DNA of 64,000 bases from Symbiodinium kawagutii. Taxonomy: Eukaryota; Sar; Dinophyceae; Suessiales; Symbiodiniaceae. Location: contig VSDK01004699.1 of the NCBI GenBank assembly GCA_009767595.1, forward strand, positions 80,605-144,604, read 5' to 3'. A program made the translations under genes and the position numbers. Every line of letters begins with the position of its first letter. Position 1 is the stretch's first letter. Positions 34,858-47,439 of the stretch are shown here, piece after piece. The notes beneath the pieces were generated by a model. That model saw nothing but the letters and a program-made list of their open reading frames with translations. It did no database searches and was not told where the DNA came from.

Positions 34858-34897
34858 CTGGGCGTCAGTTTCCAGTGGCGTCTCTGGCGGTCAGCGG
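34858..34897 (-). CDS. Small coding exon, tentative
   Basis: After GGGTTAG the frame ADRQRRHWKLTP runs to an AG|GCTGCG (GC) donor. Other frames in the same island are open too. Confidence 0.35.
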
Positions 34898-35408
34898 CTA
34901 ACCCCCGGCTGCTCCTATCCAATAAACGACCCACGGAAATGAAGGGGAAATAATCTGTGAAAATCTAGGAGTATAATCTAGGATAATCCATGTTCACATC
35001 CTTGATAGGGGTACAATCTAGGGGTATAATCTAGGAGTATAGTCTAGGAGTTTATCTAGGGGTACATCTACCATTTTATCATGGGTACAATGCAGAGTTT
35101 CAAATGACTACCATTGAGATCATTTGATTTCAAGACCATGTGCCTCTGGTATTTGTTGGATGTTCACCCACTCCTAACCGAATAGAATCGTCACCTTTAA
35201 CAACGGCAATGGTGATGATAATGGCACCGATTGGCATTGTATCTACCCATCACCCCAAGAATGCTCCCCCTGAGCAGCCCCTTTCTCAGCCACAGCGGCT
35301 CCTTTGACCAATCAAGCATCATCCTGTCACACCCTTTAATGCAGCAAGTTCTACCAATGGACCCCCATCTGTTGATAGAAGTCTGGAACCTTTCGATCCT
35401 GCGTCAAC

Positions 35409-35464
35409 TACTATCATCATGATGATGATGAAGAAGAAGAAGAAAATGATGATGATGATGATGA

Positions 35465-35501
<37 letters not shown>

Positions 35502-35510
35502 CCATCATAT
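35409..35510. repeat. GAT/ATC inverted triplet repeat
   Basis: GATGATGAAGAAG then (GAT)6 is followed by TTC and (ATC)12, so the two halves are complementary and could form a hairpin. Confidence 0.85.
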
Positions 35511-35638
35511 TTTCTATTCAACTTACTCTTAAACATCATCATCATCGTTGTTCACGATTCATTAACATTATCATCTTCATCCATCAATATGGACCAAACC
35601 ATTGGCTACACATCATTTATCATTCACTACTAGCCATT

Positions 35639-35757
35639 GAGCACAAGGGGGGGTTCTTATGGGTAACCCCAACTCATCCATCAATAATACTTCATCAGTA
35701 ATACACCAACCCCTCTCGGGTACCCTACGACTTGAAAAACTACCATATGGTTGCTGT
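35639..35757. mobile_element. TIR element, family 1, degraded copy
   Basis: Right end CTCTCGGGTACCCTACGACT, TGAAAAACTACCATATGG matches the family; left end is decayed. Confidence 0.4.
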
Positions 35758-36094
35758 ATCCCCAACGGTTGTTGTTTATCATCTCTTATTACTAGCCATT
35801 AACCAGCTAATCAACCATCATCTCCTATCATTTAGAAGGTTTAACCATGATTGTTGGTTATTATCCCCTATCATTGGCCATCACAAGCCACTATTGACCA
35901 GCTGATTAATTAAGCAATATCCCCTATCATTTGGAAGCTTAAATTATCTTAAGCCCCTATGAACCACCCATGAACCACATTAAGCCACTATTAACCATCA
36001 TAAGCCACTATTGACCACCAGCTCATTAACCAATATCTCCTATTGAGCAGCTCGTGGACCACGAGATTGGAACATCATGAACCGGAAGCTCAGC

Positions 36095-36179
36095 CTGGGG
36101 CCCACAGCTTCAGCTCGAGACCCTGCCAGCTGCCACTTTTCAACTGGGCGACCTGGACACGGAGACGGGGTGCGAATGC
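36095..36179 (-). CDS. Coding exon, unassigned
   Basis: Acceptor CCACCTTTCAG then IRTPSPCPGRPVEKWQLAGS RAEAVGPRLSF; donor not certain. Two leading bases fit a phase-1 end of the exon at 37535-37585 if that exon uses a GC donor. Confidence 0.5.
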
Positions 36180-36794
36180 CTGAAAGGTGGCCCTGAAGTC
36201 ATATCTGGCTGCACCATGCTGGTGAAGCTGACAATGATGAGCATTACTAGCTAACCATTAAACATCGTCACCAGTGGTTATTGATTAAATTTTGTCGCAT
36301 GTATGACTCAAATTCATCAATAAGAATCATGTAATGCTCCAAAATGATCAATAGCTGATTTGGTAACCATTAGATCTACCTCAAATCTAGCGAGCGCAAT
36401 CATGATCTCCGTGTCGCGGTCTGCCATCCTTCCTCCTCTCTCTGGATCGCAAACGGATAGCTGAGCTCCAGACAGCATCCCACAGATCGGGGCCTAAGGC
36501 TGCGGAGCCGACCAACCATGGCTGTATTGTTTGTGAACAACCTATGGGTATTGTGAATAACCTCTTGTGTTTAATAACCTATTGGGGTTTGATACCCGTC
36601 ATAACCTATGCGTTGACGGTTTAGTTTATTGTATATTGTGGTTTACTAAGGGATTGTAAGGGTTGATGATAAGAAAACGATCAACCAACAGCTGAGATTG
36701 CCAGTGGAAAGCCAACACAGCTATCAAGAGTTGGTAGTGATGGATCACCCTTGTGGGGAAGTGTAGGCTTGCAGAAGCACATTAAACATAATGG

Positions 36795-36806
36795 AACGAC
36801 AACAGC

Positions 36807-36840
<34 letters not shown>

Positions 36841-36910
36841 GCAACAATGACAATAACAACAAGAACAATGACAATAACAACAAGAACAATGAACAACAAC
36901 AAGAACAATG

Positions 36911-36957
<47 letters not shown>

Positions 36958-36962
36958 ATCAA
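36795..36962. repeat. (CAA)n microsatellite
   Basis: ACAACAACA runs interrupted by ATGGCAACAATGACAATAAC; gives poly-Thr, poly-Asn or poly-Val frames with no coding meaning. Confidence 0.95.
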
Positions 36963-37534
36963 CAAGCAGGACGTGCCAGAACAAGGACTCCGACAAAAAA
37001 ACATCATAATGGATAACCCAAAAGTTCCCTGTAAAATCCTGTAAGCATATTTGCCACCATTGACACATGATTAGAATTGCCAGGTTTTGTAAGCAAATGT
37101 ACTGGTTGCTGTTTGACCATGATGGTTGCTCATCAATGTCTTTTTTCCCAGCATCAACCAACACCCCCAGCCATACATTCACAGCTTATTTCTCAGCAAC
37201 CGCCTTGTCAAACTCTAACTTTTTGCTGGCTACACATCATCCTTTCCCTAAGGATGTTTGGGTTCCTGGCATTCCAACCCAACCTCAGCCATAGGATTTC
37301 ACCATCCTCCCCAGAAATCTAACCAGCCCCAGTCCTTAGGTTTACCCAGCATGTTTTCCTCAGCCAACATAACCAACAAACGCTCCAAACCCAAGTGGCC
37401 TGAGTCTTTGTTGGTTGGTGATTTCACCAACCTCAGGGGCCTAACAAACCCAAGTGATTTCACCTAAGCGGCCAACCAACCAACCAACCACCCAACCAAC
37501 CAAGGGCCTCGGACCAGCCATGGCCGCCCCCGCA

Positions 37535-37585
37535 TCAGCCCCCTTTCAGGACTCGGCGTGGCCGGCACTCGCCGAACTCGTCCAC
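37535..37585 (-). CDS. Coding exon, possibly terminal
   Basis: Acceptor GGGGCGCAG then VDEFGECRPRRVLKGG and TGA. The same bases also allow a GC donor just before the stop, so it may be internal. Confidence 0.5.
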   Translation of the reverse strand: MDEFGECRPRRVLKGG

Positions 37586-37639
37586 CTGCGCCCCAGCCAT
37601 GGGACTGACCAGCCATTGGTGATTGATCAACCACTATGG

Positions 37640-39420
37640 TAGATCACCACTAATGCTTAACCAGTAATCACTATGGTAGATTTTCATAAGCTGACCATGA
37701 ATTTTCATAGGATCACTATGTATAATCAATTGCTATGGTACCATTGATAGCCATTGGGTATAGTTGGGAACCAAATGGCTATGGGTGAATGTACAGGGTT
37801 TTGACCCACTGCCATATTGCTGAGCACTATTAATGTTAGTGGAGAATGGCTGCATGGGTTGTATATGATCAATACTAGGGGCTATCAACTATACATAGTT
37901 CATCAACCACTAGTAGGTCATCATATACACAGGCTATTATATGATTAATAATGGTCAATCCAAGGGGATACAAACCAACAATGTAATGGTTCACCACTAC
38001 TAATGGCAGTACGAAGGGTACTGCCAATTGGTAGTGGATAATGGCGGTTAATGGTTGATAAACCACAACTAATCAGAACCACATCTAATCAGCCATTAGG
38101 TGACCATATCAGTTGGTTAACCACTATAGGTGACCATATATTTTCGGAGAAATCAACTATATGGTTGATCAACCATTAGTAGTTGATCTTCAAAAAAAAC
38201 TGCTACTAGTGAATCAGCCATGAGGTGATCACATAAGGGCTGTATCCATAATTGGATTGTTATACATGGGTTCAATATGGTTTCTAGTGGCTACTCATAG
38301 GGGATGATAACCGACACTATAGTGGTCAACCTGCTGGGTGATCATATATCACTATGACCATATATTTGCCAGTAAATAACTAATGACTATTGATGGTAGG
38401 TTGTAATGGGTATAGCTGATGGTGAATGGTTGTAAATGGTGGTAATCATGGTTCATAACAGTGGTTACTACTGTAATTGTGATGGCTAACCCCTTGTAGT
38501 TCCGACAGTGCCATTGTTTGTTCATGGCTTGTACGGTAAGAGCTATTGTTTCACTAAGGATTTAAACTACCAAAAAAGGATCAACCATTGTTTTAATGGT
38601 GATGAAATCTTAGGGAATTGGATGGAATTGGTAGTAAATAAAGGTAACGTGGTCAAGCTGGTAGGTATAACATAAGACGATACAGTGATTAAGTTGGCGA
38701 AATCTCACAACTTGAGCGTAACAATCAAAAGAAGGGGTAGATAGGGGTAGTCGCAACAAGCCTCACATAGTAACCAAATAAAGCCGTTTCATATGCTTTT
38801 ATACTTCCTTGGTGATTGCCTAGTGAAGTACCATCAATCATAATTCCAGAAAGGCCATGATCTAGATACCTTTGATTGCTAATCAATCACACAGCCAGCT
38901 GATTACAAACTATGATCAACCAGAATTCATGGTCACCTGACCTGTCACCGTGCTCGAATGACCAGCGGTCAATACTTCAAAGAGCCAACCATAACCAACT
39001 CGATAGCCAACATCTAGGTTGGATGGTTGAACCCCTGACACATGTTACTGAATTGACACATGTTGGAGCGTTGTTGGCATATGTTTAGCTTACTCTTAGC
39101 ACGTGAAAAATCACCACGATGACCATGCTCAATGCGATGGCCGTGGGTCCAAGCCCTGGTCGGCAAATCTTGACCCACACGACTCAAGCTATGATAGCAT
39201 GCTAATCCTGCGTGAAACTTCCTCTATGGCATATATTTGCCTACATTTACATATAGAACGACACGGTTTTGCAGGAAAATAATGGTAAAGTATTGTAAAT
39301 ATGGTCAGTTTAGGTTGACATTTGCCTAATAAAGATTGGCCATCAGCAATTTGAGCGGAGTTGGTTCCAACCCATGGGTTTTAAATCAATCTTGCTGGTG
39401 GAACCTGGGGTGGCCCTTGC
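37640..39420. other. Intron-like sequence, no gene seen
   Basis: Rich in ACTATGGTAGATC and TGATGG words. A family 3 TIR remnant lies at 37757-37825. No exon signature. Confidence 0.45.
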
Positions 39421-39423
39421 TAC

Positions 39424-39466
39424 CGGGGCGTTCGTTGAGCCCCCCCGCGTGACGTTTGGACTTCAG
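39424..39466 (-). CDS. Small coding exon, unassigned
   Basis: Acceptor CATTGCCGCCCAG then LKSKRHAGGLNERP and donor G|GTAGCA. Clean splice sites on both sides. Confidence 0.5.
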
Positions 39467-39547
39467 CTGGGCGGCAATGGATGCCTCGACTAAGGGAGCC
39501 GTGGATCTGGTTGGCACCAAATTTGTTACAATCTGTTAGCAGTGAGG

Positions 39548-39562
39548 ATAGGATAGGATAGG
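39548..39562. repeat. GGATA pentamer repeat
   Basis: Three GGATA units in a row. Confidence 0.7.
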
Positions 39563-40274
39563 CAAATCCTGCATATACCATCTACATTTTACATTTGCAT
39601 TAGATTCTCTTATGCATACCTGGTGAGAATTATTCCTATTAGTTAGGAACCTATTGTTCCTTGACCAATTATTGTTTCGATATTATTGTCGGTTACCATC
39701 TCCTTTAAAACCAGTCTTGACCAACTAACCACTATGAAACAGTTCTTAGTTCCTCAACCATTCATCACAACTAGCAAATGGCAAACCTAGAATCACACAA
39801 AACAACCATTCCTATTGGCTCCTTTACCATTCATCAACCCAAGAACCCCAAAAAAACATGTCCAAAACTAGAAACCTATTATTCACATCATCAGCAATAG
39901 AAGCCCGTTGTTCCTCAACCATTCATAACCTCAAGAACCTGTTGTTGCTGTTGCTCTTAAGATATTATTGCGGGTAACTACCACCTATTACTAACCATTG
40001 TGAACCATTTTTGTGGTGTACATATGCCATTGGCTGATGTATGCCATGGCTCCTGAGAGCGTGCAGCGGCGAAAAGCGAAAAACCAATGTGAACCATTAC
40101 CAACCACTATAAAACAGTTTTTAAACCACTATCCCTTATTATCAGCCTCCACAAAAAAAAAAAAACATGTCCCTGGGAAAAAACAAATCAAAATTCAAAA
40201 AACCATGTTCCAGTCCTAACTATTCATCAACCTTGAATCACACAAAACTCCCCAACAAAACATGTCCCTGGAAA

Positions 40275-40328
40275 GTTCCGAGTGGCCACGAGGCCACTCC
40301 ACAGCAGAGAGCCGCGCGGACATGGGAT
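40275..40328 (-). CDS. Coding exon, unassigned, limits uncertain
   Basis: Acceptor CACCTGCCGGTCAG then IPCPRGSLLWSGLVATRN; a second open frame reads SDPMSARLSAVEWPRGHSEL. The donor was not identified. Confidence 0.4.
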
Positions 40329-40399
40329 CTGACCGGCAGGTGGGCAGGTTGCACCACGGATGGGGGTCGCCGGTCGGTGGTTCAACCATGGGTAAGTAT

Positions 40400-42330
40400 A
40401 CTAGTCGTTAAACATATCTAATAATCATGATTAATAATGAAAAATGATGGTTCATTAAAGTATCATCATGATTACTAGTCGTTATACTAGTCGATAATGC
40501 CTAAAAGTCGTTAGACATAGTTATATAATAATGATCAATGATGGTTAGAAAAATGGTTAAGAATGGGTAAGTACCTGAAAATGTAATAATGATCATTTTA
40601 CTTGTTGTGGTTGAACCAGCCCTATATTTTGCTCTTGTTAGCCAATCGCCAGATGCGTGTTTAAACCTAATCATGGAAAATAATCCCAACCATACTGGCT
40701 CGCGGTTTGTTATATAACCAACTAATCCAAAATGCTAGGGAAGAAATGGAAATTGAATAAATGATAACAAATGTAAAAAAAGACTAGCCAAATAACGCCT
40801 CAAGTAAGGTACCTGAATCCACACTGAACGCACTACATGCTTTGGAAGCTTGCATGGCGATCTATCCTGTCCCAGAAATGTTAAGAAGTCGCTGTTGAAA
40901 TAGGTGTTGAACCCATCTTGGTATGGCTTCCACAAACTGGGGCACCAAAAGGACCATAAGTATCAGCTCACTTTCCACTGCAAAACTTGGTGTTGAAAAA
41001 AATGTTTGCAGCAACTCCTTGAATAAAAAACGTGATCAGCAATGATCGTCAGTGGATCAGTTTTATCCTCATGAGATCACAGACTTATGACTAATGATGC
41101 TGTCACGGATATGCAAGTATGCCATTGAACCTGCCACGCGACGTCGTCTGGAAATCTGACATTCAAAAAAAAAACGTCGTTGCAAGTCTTGATCTCGTAA
41201 CTAATCACATTATTCACTTTTCTCTGTGTTGGCGATGGCTAGCTCAAGTTACTAAGGTGAAACATGTCCATGAGGATTCGTTGAAATTCCTCAAACTGGA
41301 TGGATTAATAAATGATGACACGAAAAAGGTTCAAACTCAAAAAATATCAAAAATCATTGCAAGAACCAAATTCCTATTTCACGTCATTCTCCTGTTGTGC
41401 TGGATGAGAGTTGCTTTTGGGACGCTCATCAGGCCCATTTCTTGAGAGCACTGGTTCTGAACCTGGGTTTATCCGCATGACTCCTGACTCCATCCCGCCA
41501 GCGCGCCGGAGTGTTGCCATTCGCCATAGCTACAGCCTTGGGTGAAGTGACACGAAGGTGTCGTTGGGTTGATCCGGATGGGTGACCATGCTCATGCCCA
41601 GCTGGGTGATAAATAGTCATAAGATTTCACAAGTATATATTGTTATTTGGATTTTATATGGATAGCCATGGATTTCACCCTGGTCCATAATAACCATATT
41701 GTTTTTCAATGGACCATGGCTATCCATGGCTCACAATGCTCACAGTATGGGTAAGCGTTCGATCCTCGGGGTTCACAACTTGGACAGGTCCTACGCTTGA
41801 CCCAATTCCTCACCAAGCTAATGCACCATGACCGTCATGACCAACTTGGGGGATACCCCGTGCTCTTTGTCAACCGGAGATTTATTAATCCAGGGTTTTA
41901 GCATTCACCACAATCAATTTAGATTGAGTAATCACCAGTGCCGCCCCAAAGACACAAACAATGACTCCAAATAATTCAGCACCGGGTGGTTTCTCAAAAT
42001 CGGGGTACCCCAAGTTATCCTTTATAGTAGTTCACCAACCGTAACAAGAACTCAAATCGGGGCTCCCAATGTTGAGAAACCATACGATCATCACATGAAG
42101 TAAATCCCTGAACTCTTTGTAATGAGTCAACATGATAGCAAACATACTAAATCATTCCTAAACTCTCAGTAACTACTATTTCCGAATAACCATCACATTA
42201 AACCCCCCATATACCCCCTATAGGGGTAGTGCTATGGTTATTAAGCACTGTATAATCCATTAACCACTAATTAACCACCACTAACCACTACCATCAACCA
42301 CCAAACCCATCCCATCATGACACCGACATC
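40400..42330. other. Intron-like sequence, no gene seen
   Basis: The plus frame at 41119-41445 lacks codon bias and splice support. A family 1 TIR copy is listed separately. Confidence 0.4.
41986..42085. mobile_element. TIR element, family 1 copy
   Basis: GGTGGTTTCTCAAAATCGGG at left and CCCAATGTTGAGAAACCAT at right, core TTATCCTTTATAGTAGTTCA. Confidence 0.6.
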
Positions 42331-42339
42331 ACCCCCCAC

Positions 42340-42429
42340 ATCGCCACGAAAACTCCTGGCGCGGTCGCCAAGGCGCGGTGCTCATGGGAACCAGAGGCCC
42401 TTCACACAGAGAGGCCTGGATTCGCCTGG
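42340..42429 (-). CDS. Coding exon, unassigned
   Basis: Acceptor GGCTGCGCAG then RRIQASLCEGPLVPMSTAPW RPRQEFSWRC with a GTGGGG donor. Left flank is CCACTAACCACTACC-rich and right flank TGATGGGTTAATGGTGGG-rich. Confidence 0.55.
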
Positions 42430-42710
42430 CTGCGCAGCCAAGTGATGGGTTAATGGTGGGTAATGATGGCTATGGCTAATGGCTATGGCTAAAGGCTATG
42501 GCTAATAGCTATGGTAATCAAGGGTTAATATGATGATAATGATTATTATGGATAAATATGGCTAATGGCTATGATAATGATGATCAATATGGCTATGGTA
42601 ATCATTATCATGGATAAATGGTGATGATAATGATGACAAACGGTCAATCATGATAATGGTTGATGGTTATGGTTGATATGAAAAAAAGGAATTGCGGGTG
42701 ATTATGGTGC

Positions 42711-42869
42711 GCTGACAGGAATTGATGGAAAATGATGATAAAGGATTATGATTATGACTATGATTATGACTATGATTATTATTGATGGTTGATGGTTATG
42801 GTAAATGGTGGGTAATCATGGTTATTGATGCTTTGATATGGTAAGGAATTGATGATGATGAAGATGAAA

Positions 42870-42962
<93 letters not shown>

Positions 42963-43120
42963 CTGACAGGAATTGATGGAAAATGATGATAAAGGATTAT
43001 GATTATGACTATGATTATGACTATGATTATTATTGATGGTTGATGGTTATGGTAAATGGTGGGTAATCATGGTTATTGATGCTTTGATATGGTAAGGAAT
43101 TGATGATGATGAAGATGAAA

Positions 43121-43158
<38 letters not shown>
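42711..43158. repeat. Tandem duplication, 251-bp unit, with GAT microsatellites
   Basis: The segment starting GCTGACAGGAATTGATGG at 42711 is repeated from 42962 with essentially no differences through TTGATATGGTAAGGAATTG. Both copies end in (GAT)n, about 30 units in the first and about 12 in the second. Confidence 0.93.
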
Positions 43159-43159
<1 letters not shown>

Positions 43160-43754
43160 TTTTGGCGCTAAGCTGATGAACAATCAGCGGGCCGGAGATA
43201 CCAACCAACATCAGTGACATTGCGCTACCTTTTCTGCAGTCCGACATCTGGACCACCAGTGCTTTGGAAAAACAACAGTTTTGGATGATTTTGTGGGTAA
43301 GCAATGGATTTTGGGGTTCAGAGTTGTCTTCATGTCATGCCTATAGACATGAATCATATCATATCACATCATGTAACTATCTTTGAGCCACACTGAGCCA
43401 CATTCTGTCCATGAAGTGATTGATGGCAATTCACATGCAATAGACAAATGACCTGATGGTCATTCCCAAAATGAGCAGAGGAGCCTAGGAGTTGCCTCAC
43501 CCGCTCGGGTACACGCGCGTGCCGTCACGGAAAGTGAGTATGCTGCTGAAATGGAAATGATTGATCTCATGAAATATCGTCAAAGAATGTGGCCAGCGGC
43601 TAGTCGTTCATGGTTTGATCGAACGCTGGCTGCGCAACAAATCATCATTGCCAAGGTTACAACGTTTTGTTGGCTGATGCACCACCTCATCGTGGAGTGC
43701 CTGACTGGACGGGAGACCCTCTGCAGCGTGGGTTTTGACCACCCTGCTCCACGC

Positions 43755-43780
43755 CTGGTGAGCTCTTCCGCCAGCTTGTC
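43755..43780 (-). CDS. Micro-exon, tentative
   Basis: Acceptor TTCTTTGGCAG, codons DKLAEELT, GC donor AG|GCGTGG. Phase 0 start fits the exon at 44043-44102. Confidence 0.4.
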
Positions 43781-44042
43781 CTGCCAAAGAACTACCCACG
43801 TCGCGCACTTCGAAAGAAAGCAGATGCGGTTGCTGGCTCAACGAGTGATTGTCATCATTAACTACTATATAATTTATATATAATCATCTACTATAGCCAT
43901 TGCCAACCATCATTACCCATCATCAACCATCATTAACCATCATTTTGACCATCATCAACCATCACTATCTACTACAACTACCCATGCTGCTTGATGGCTC
44001 CCGGTTGCTGCTCGGTTTCATAGCCGGCGCCATGGATGGCAC

Positions 44043-44102
44043 CTCCAAGCCGCTTTCTTCCAAGTCCAGGAGCTCCAAGAGCAGCTGCGTGGGGATCTCC
44101 AC
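44043..44102 (-). CDS. Coding exon, leucine-rich helix
   Basis: Acceptor TCTCCGCGCAG then VEIPTQLLLELLDLEESGLE and a GTGCCA donor, phase 0 at both ends. Probably an amphipathic helix; no family recognised. Confidence 0.6.
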
Positions 44103-44149
44103 CTGCGCGGAGATGGAGGTGATGATTTCAGGCTGAAGAATGGTGATGC

Positions 44150-44300
44150 GGAGAGGGAGGAGGAGGAGGAGGAGGAGGATGAGGAGGATGGGGAGGATGA
44201 GGAGGATGAGGAGGATGGGGAGGATGCAAGGTGAATGGTGAACGATGAGGAGAAGGAGGATGGGGATGAGGATGGGGAGGAGGATGGGGAGGATGAAGGA
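44150..44300. repeat. GAGGAT purine-rich low complexity
   Basis: GGAGGAGGATGAGGATGGGG-type repeats with no stops on the minus strand, giving false His/Pro- or Ser/Pro-rich frames. Confidence 0.9.
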
Positions 44301-45286
44301 CCATGAAGAGGGTCATGATGTCTATTCCTTTCCTGTGATGATGCATGATCGTCTTCAGGTATATGCCAAGACTTTTCAATACCAACTTGGATTTCTCCTT
44401 CCACCTGCTTGGATTTCATTGCCGCCGCCAACATGTGGACCCTATCTACTGGGGCACATCAGCAGGTGATTCGACATCAATGGAAAACACGATCTCTGGG
44501 TATGGATGGATATGACGGCCCAAAATCACTCTCAAAAAGTGCACGCAGTCAGTCATGACTAGTGGTACTTCAGTGCATATGGCCATTTTACAACCCCCCT
44601 GAAGCCTGCACTCCTCTGGGCCAATTTTGAATCACTGTGGCAAAAGCGTCCTTTGAGCGGACTCAACGTGATGATTAAATCACTGGGTTACCCAAGATAG
44701 TTCATGGTTAGAAACGCAAACCAACCATCAACTATATCATGGTCGCCTTCGTTTTCTGCAGGGGTTGTTTCGTATTCCATTTCCATCATGTTCCTCGGTT
44801 TGACCTTTTTGATCCTTTCTGTTGGTAGCTCACGTAACGGTTGATGCCGGAAAACAATGGTTTCCCAGGTCCAGTTACCCATCCCACCTTGTCCAATCCC
44901 ATGCCCAGCCGCTGGACAACTGCATGAAGTACCTGGCGGGTAAAGCCCAAGAAATGATCCTGATTATGGATGGTACAGGATCATGGAATGGCTTCCCAAC
45001 ACATGGATCATCCGAATAGGAGACAATAGGTGATAATAGATAGAAATGATAGTAAATAGTAGTTTTGACAATGACAATGGATGATGATAAGATATGATAG
45101 CTCGATAAATGGATGATTCTGAATGATACAGGTATGTGCATTGCGGAGATGTGCGTGTCAAACAACGCAGGGACCTTGGCATCACACTATTCAGAGACCA
45201 TCTTTTCACCAACATAAACCAACACTAGCTATTTACATTAACCATAATGTTACCAGTCTGAAGCTCCATCAACCGCTCAGATCCCC

Positions 45287-45328
45287 TCAGCATGTGGCCG
45301 CCGCCTTGGCGGCTGCTGCCTTAGGCAC
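45287..45328 (-). CDS. Terminal coding exon, Lys/Ala-rich C-terminus
   Basis: Acceptor CGCTGACAG then VPKAAAAKAAATC and TGA. It starts in phase 0 and joins the exon at 46730-46797, so it is probably the 3' end of the 45.3-48.6 kb gene. Confidence 0.6.
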   Translation of the reverse strand: MPKAAAAKAAATC

Positions 45329-45379
45329 CTGTCAGCGAGTGGGGGATGAGATCTTGGGACAAGAGGATGGAGTGGCGCA

Positions 45380-46640
45380 TTGGCTGAATGATGGGTTAAT
45401 GATGGTTAAGAATGGCTGTTTTTTTGTTAATAAGGGTTGATAACCATTAGTTTATCATAGTGGCTAATAATTGATTCATGATACCGATTCAGCTATGAAT
45501 GCTTAATCAATGGTAAATGAGCAATGGTTGATGATGCTTACTAATGATTACTGACGCTTACTTAGTGGCCAACGGTGGCGAAAGTGATGGGTCCATGCTT
45601 GTCACATGATGCTTGATATTGGATTAATCATGGACAAAATAATTAACAAATAGTGGTGACTTGTGGTTCGTAGTGATCAATGACGATTTATGAATCTCCC
45701 ACTAGTTATCATCAACTGCTACTAGGCCACTACTGAACATCATGAAGCATTAGTAACATCAATGGTATAGACCAATATCACATATAATATTGGTATTAAT
45801 CCATCATTGGTCGTTAACCTAGCATTAATGTTGCTAACCCAATGATGGTACGAAGTATTGTAATCCTTATTCACCATCAACATCAGGAACACCTCCATCT
45901 GGCTGTATTAACCACGGCCATTGACCCATTTGTGGCCATTACTAACCACTATGTTTAAACCAGTTGATCCATTTCATATGGCCACTACTAACCACTATCA
46001 ACTACTATGAAGTGTGAATGGTGATATGTTGGCTAATTCTGTGGTAAAAAAATAAATAAGCACTACTAACACTCATATCACTATCTACTCACATCTAATA
46101 ACCACTATTCAAATCTAATAACCACTATAATCCATATATTGACTTATATTACCCTCTAACCACAATTGACCACTATTAACCACTTCTGACATCTAGAAAC
46201 ATGTTTTGTTAACCACTATTAACATCTATTCAGATTCACTATTACTAACCACCATTGTTTGCCAATCTTTACTTAATCACCCTTCAACATCCAGTAATCT
46301 TCGCAAAAACTCCGCAAATCACCGCCATATCCTATCTATTCAAATCCACTAGTGGCTTCTCATGATCCACTCGTGGATTATCATTATCCTCTCATCCACT
46401 ATATTAAGATCAACCACTACTAGCCATCATCCTAGTGGGTAAGATCATCCTATCATCCACCACTAGGGTAGTTGATATACAAGATCATCCTATTAAGATC
46501 CTAGTGGTGGTTGATGATGGCTGGTAAATCATCCTAGTGTATATCAAGGCTGGCCATTAACCATTGTTTTCCCTATAAAATGGTTGGTCTATACCCTCAT
46601 TATTGGTTGGTTAATATTGACCCATAGCCATATCAAGATC
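45380..46640. other. Intron with complementary low-complexity ends
   Basis: Begins GATGGGTTAATGATGGTTAA and ends in dense CCACTA/AACCATT words; a family 3 TIR copy occupies 46565-46633. No exon. Confidence 0.5.
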
Positions 46641-46729
46641 TATGAAGATCTACCAGCCATCATCAACCACCACTCGCCACAGCCCACGGCGCGCAACGGC
46701 GCGGCGCGCGCAACGGCATCGCGCCCCAC

Positions 46730-46797
46730 CTCCTCCGACAGGCGCTTGCGCCGCGCGAAGCGCTGCCACGCCAAGGCCTGGCGCAAAGCCTCACGAC
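46730..46797 (-). CDS. Coding exon, basic helix
   Basis: Two bases complete an Arg codon, then REALRQALAWQRFARRKRLS EE, donor GTGGGG. High GC3. Phases match both neighbours (47294-47379 and 45287-45328). Confidence 0.6.
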
Positions 46798-47293
46798 CTC
46801 GGAGCGGGCGGTGCCACCGTTGGGGTTGGATGATTTTTTGGATGTTACTACTCTTATAAAATAGATCAACTGATATATCACGACCAACTAAGATAATTAT
46901 ATTATATAGCATGTTGGTCATTATTTGGATGTTACACGACCAACTGCTTGGATATGTCAACCAGGTTATAGTGACCAATAACCATGGCTATAGCTACTCA
47001 CTAATCACTACCCAACGGGGTGTTTCTCAAAATAGGGGACCGGTTGCAAACTTCGTAAGCACACACTATTTGTCGGACTATGTTCCAACAGAACAAAAGC
47101 GCTAAGATTCAGAATGCAACAATTGAATTAGCATATATATTACCATCCACTCAGCATGTTATACTTAATACAATATATGTCCTAGCCGCATTCACCAAAG
47201 CAATGACCATGGATAACCCCTGGCTCTTACCATGGTCCAATCATTTTTCAGGCCATCTGCTCTGCGGCTGGGTAGCACTGCTAGTGCTCACAC

Positions 47294-47379
47294 GTGCCCC
47301 TCCAAGGGCCCGGGCAGAAGGCCCAGCCAGCGGGGTTGGAAAGAACCGACCTTCCGAAGAAGCCAGGGACTCGATGTCG
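47294..47379 (-). CDS. Coding exon, unassigned
   Basis: Acceptor GTATTGATCCAG, then DIESLASSEGRFFPTPLAGP SARALGGA, donor GTGTGA. Starts in phase 2 and ends in phase 1, both matching the adjacent exons. Confidence 0.6.
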
Positions 47380-47439
47380 CTGGATCAATACTCCCCGGTT
47401 GGGGCCCTAGGCTTGTAGCCTCCAAAGATGGGTTATAAT

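Noticed and set aside
36681-37182. Poly-Val, poly-Leu, poly-Thr or poly-Asn frames
   Set aside because: Readings of the (CAA)n microsatellite.
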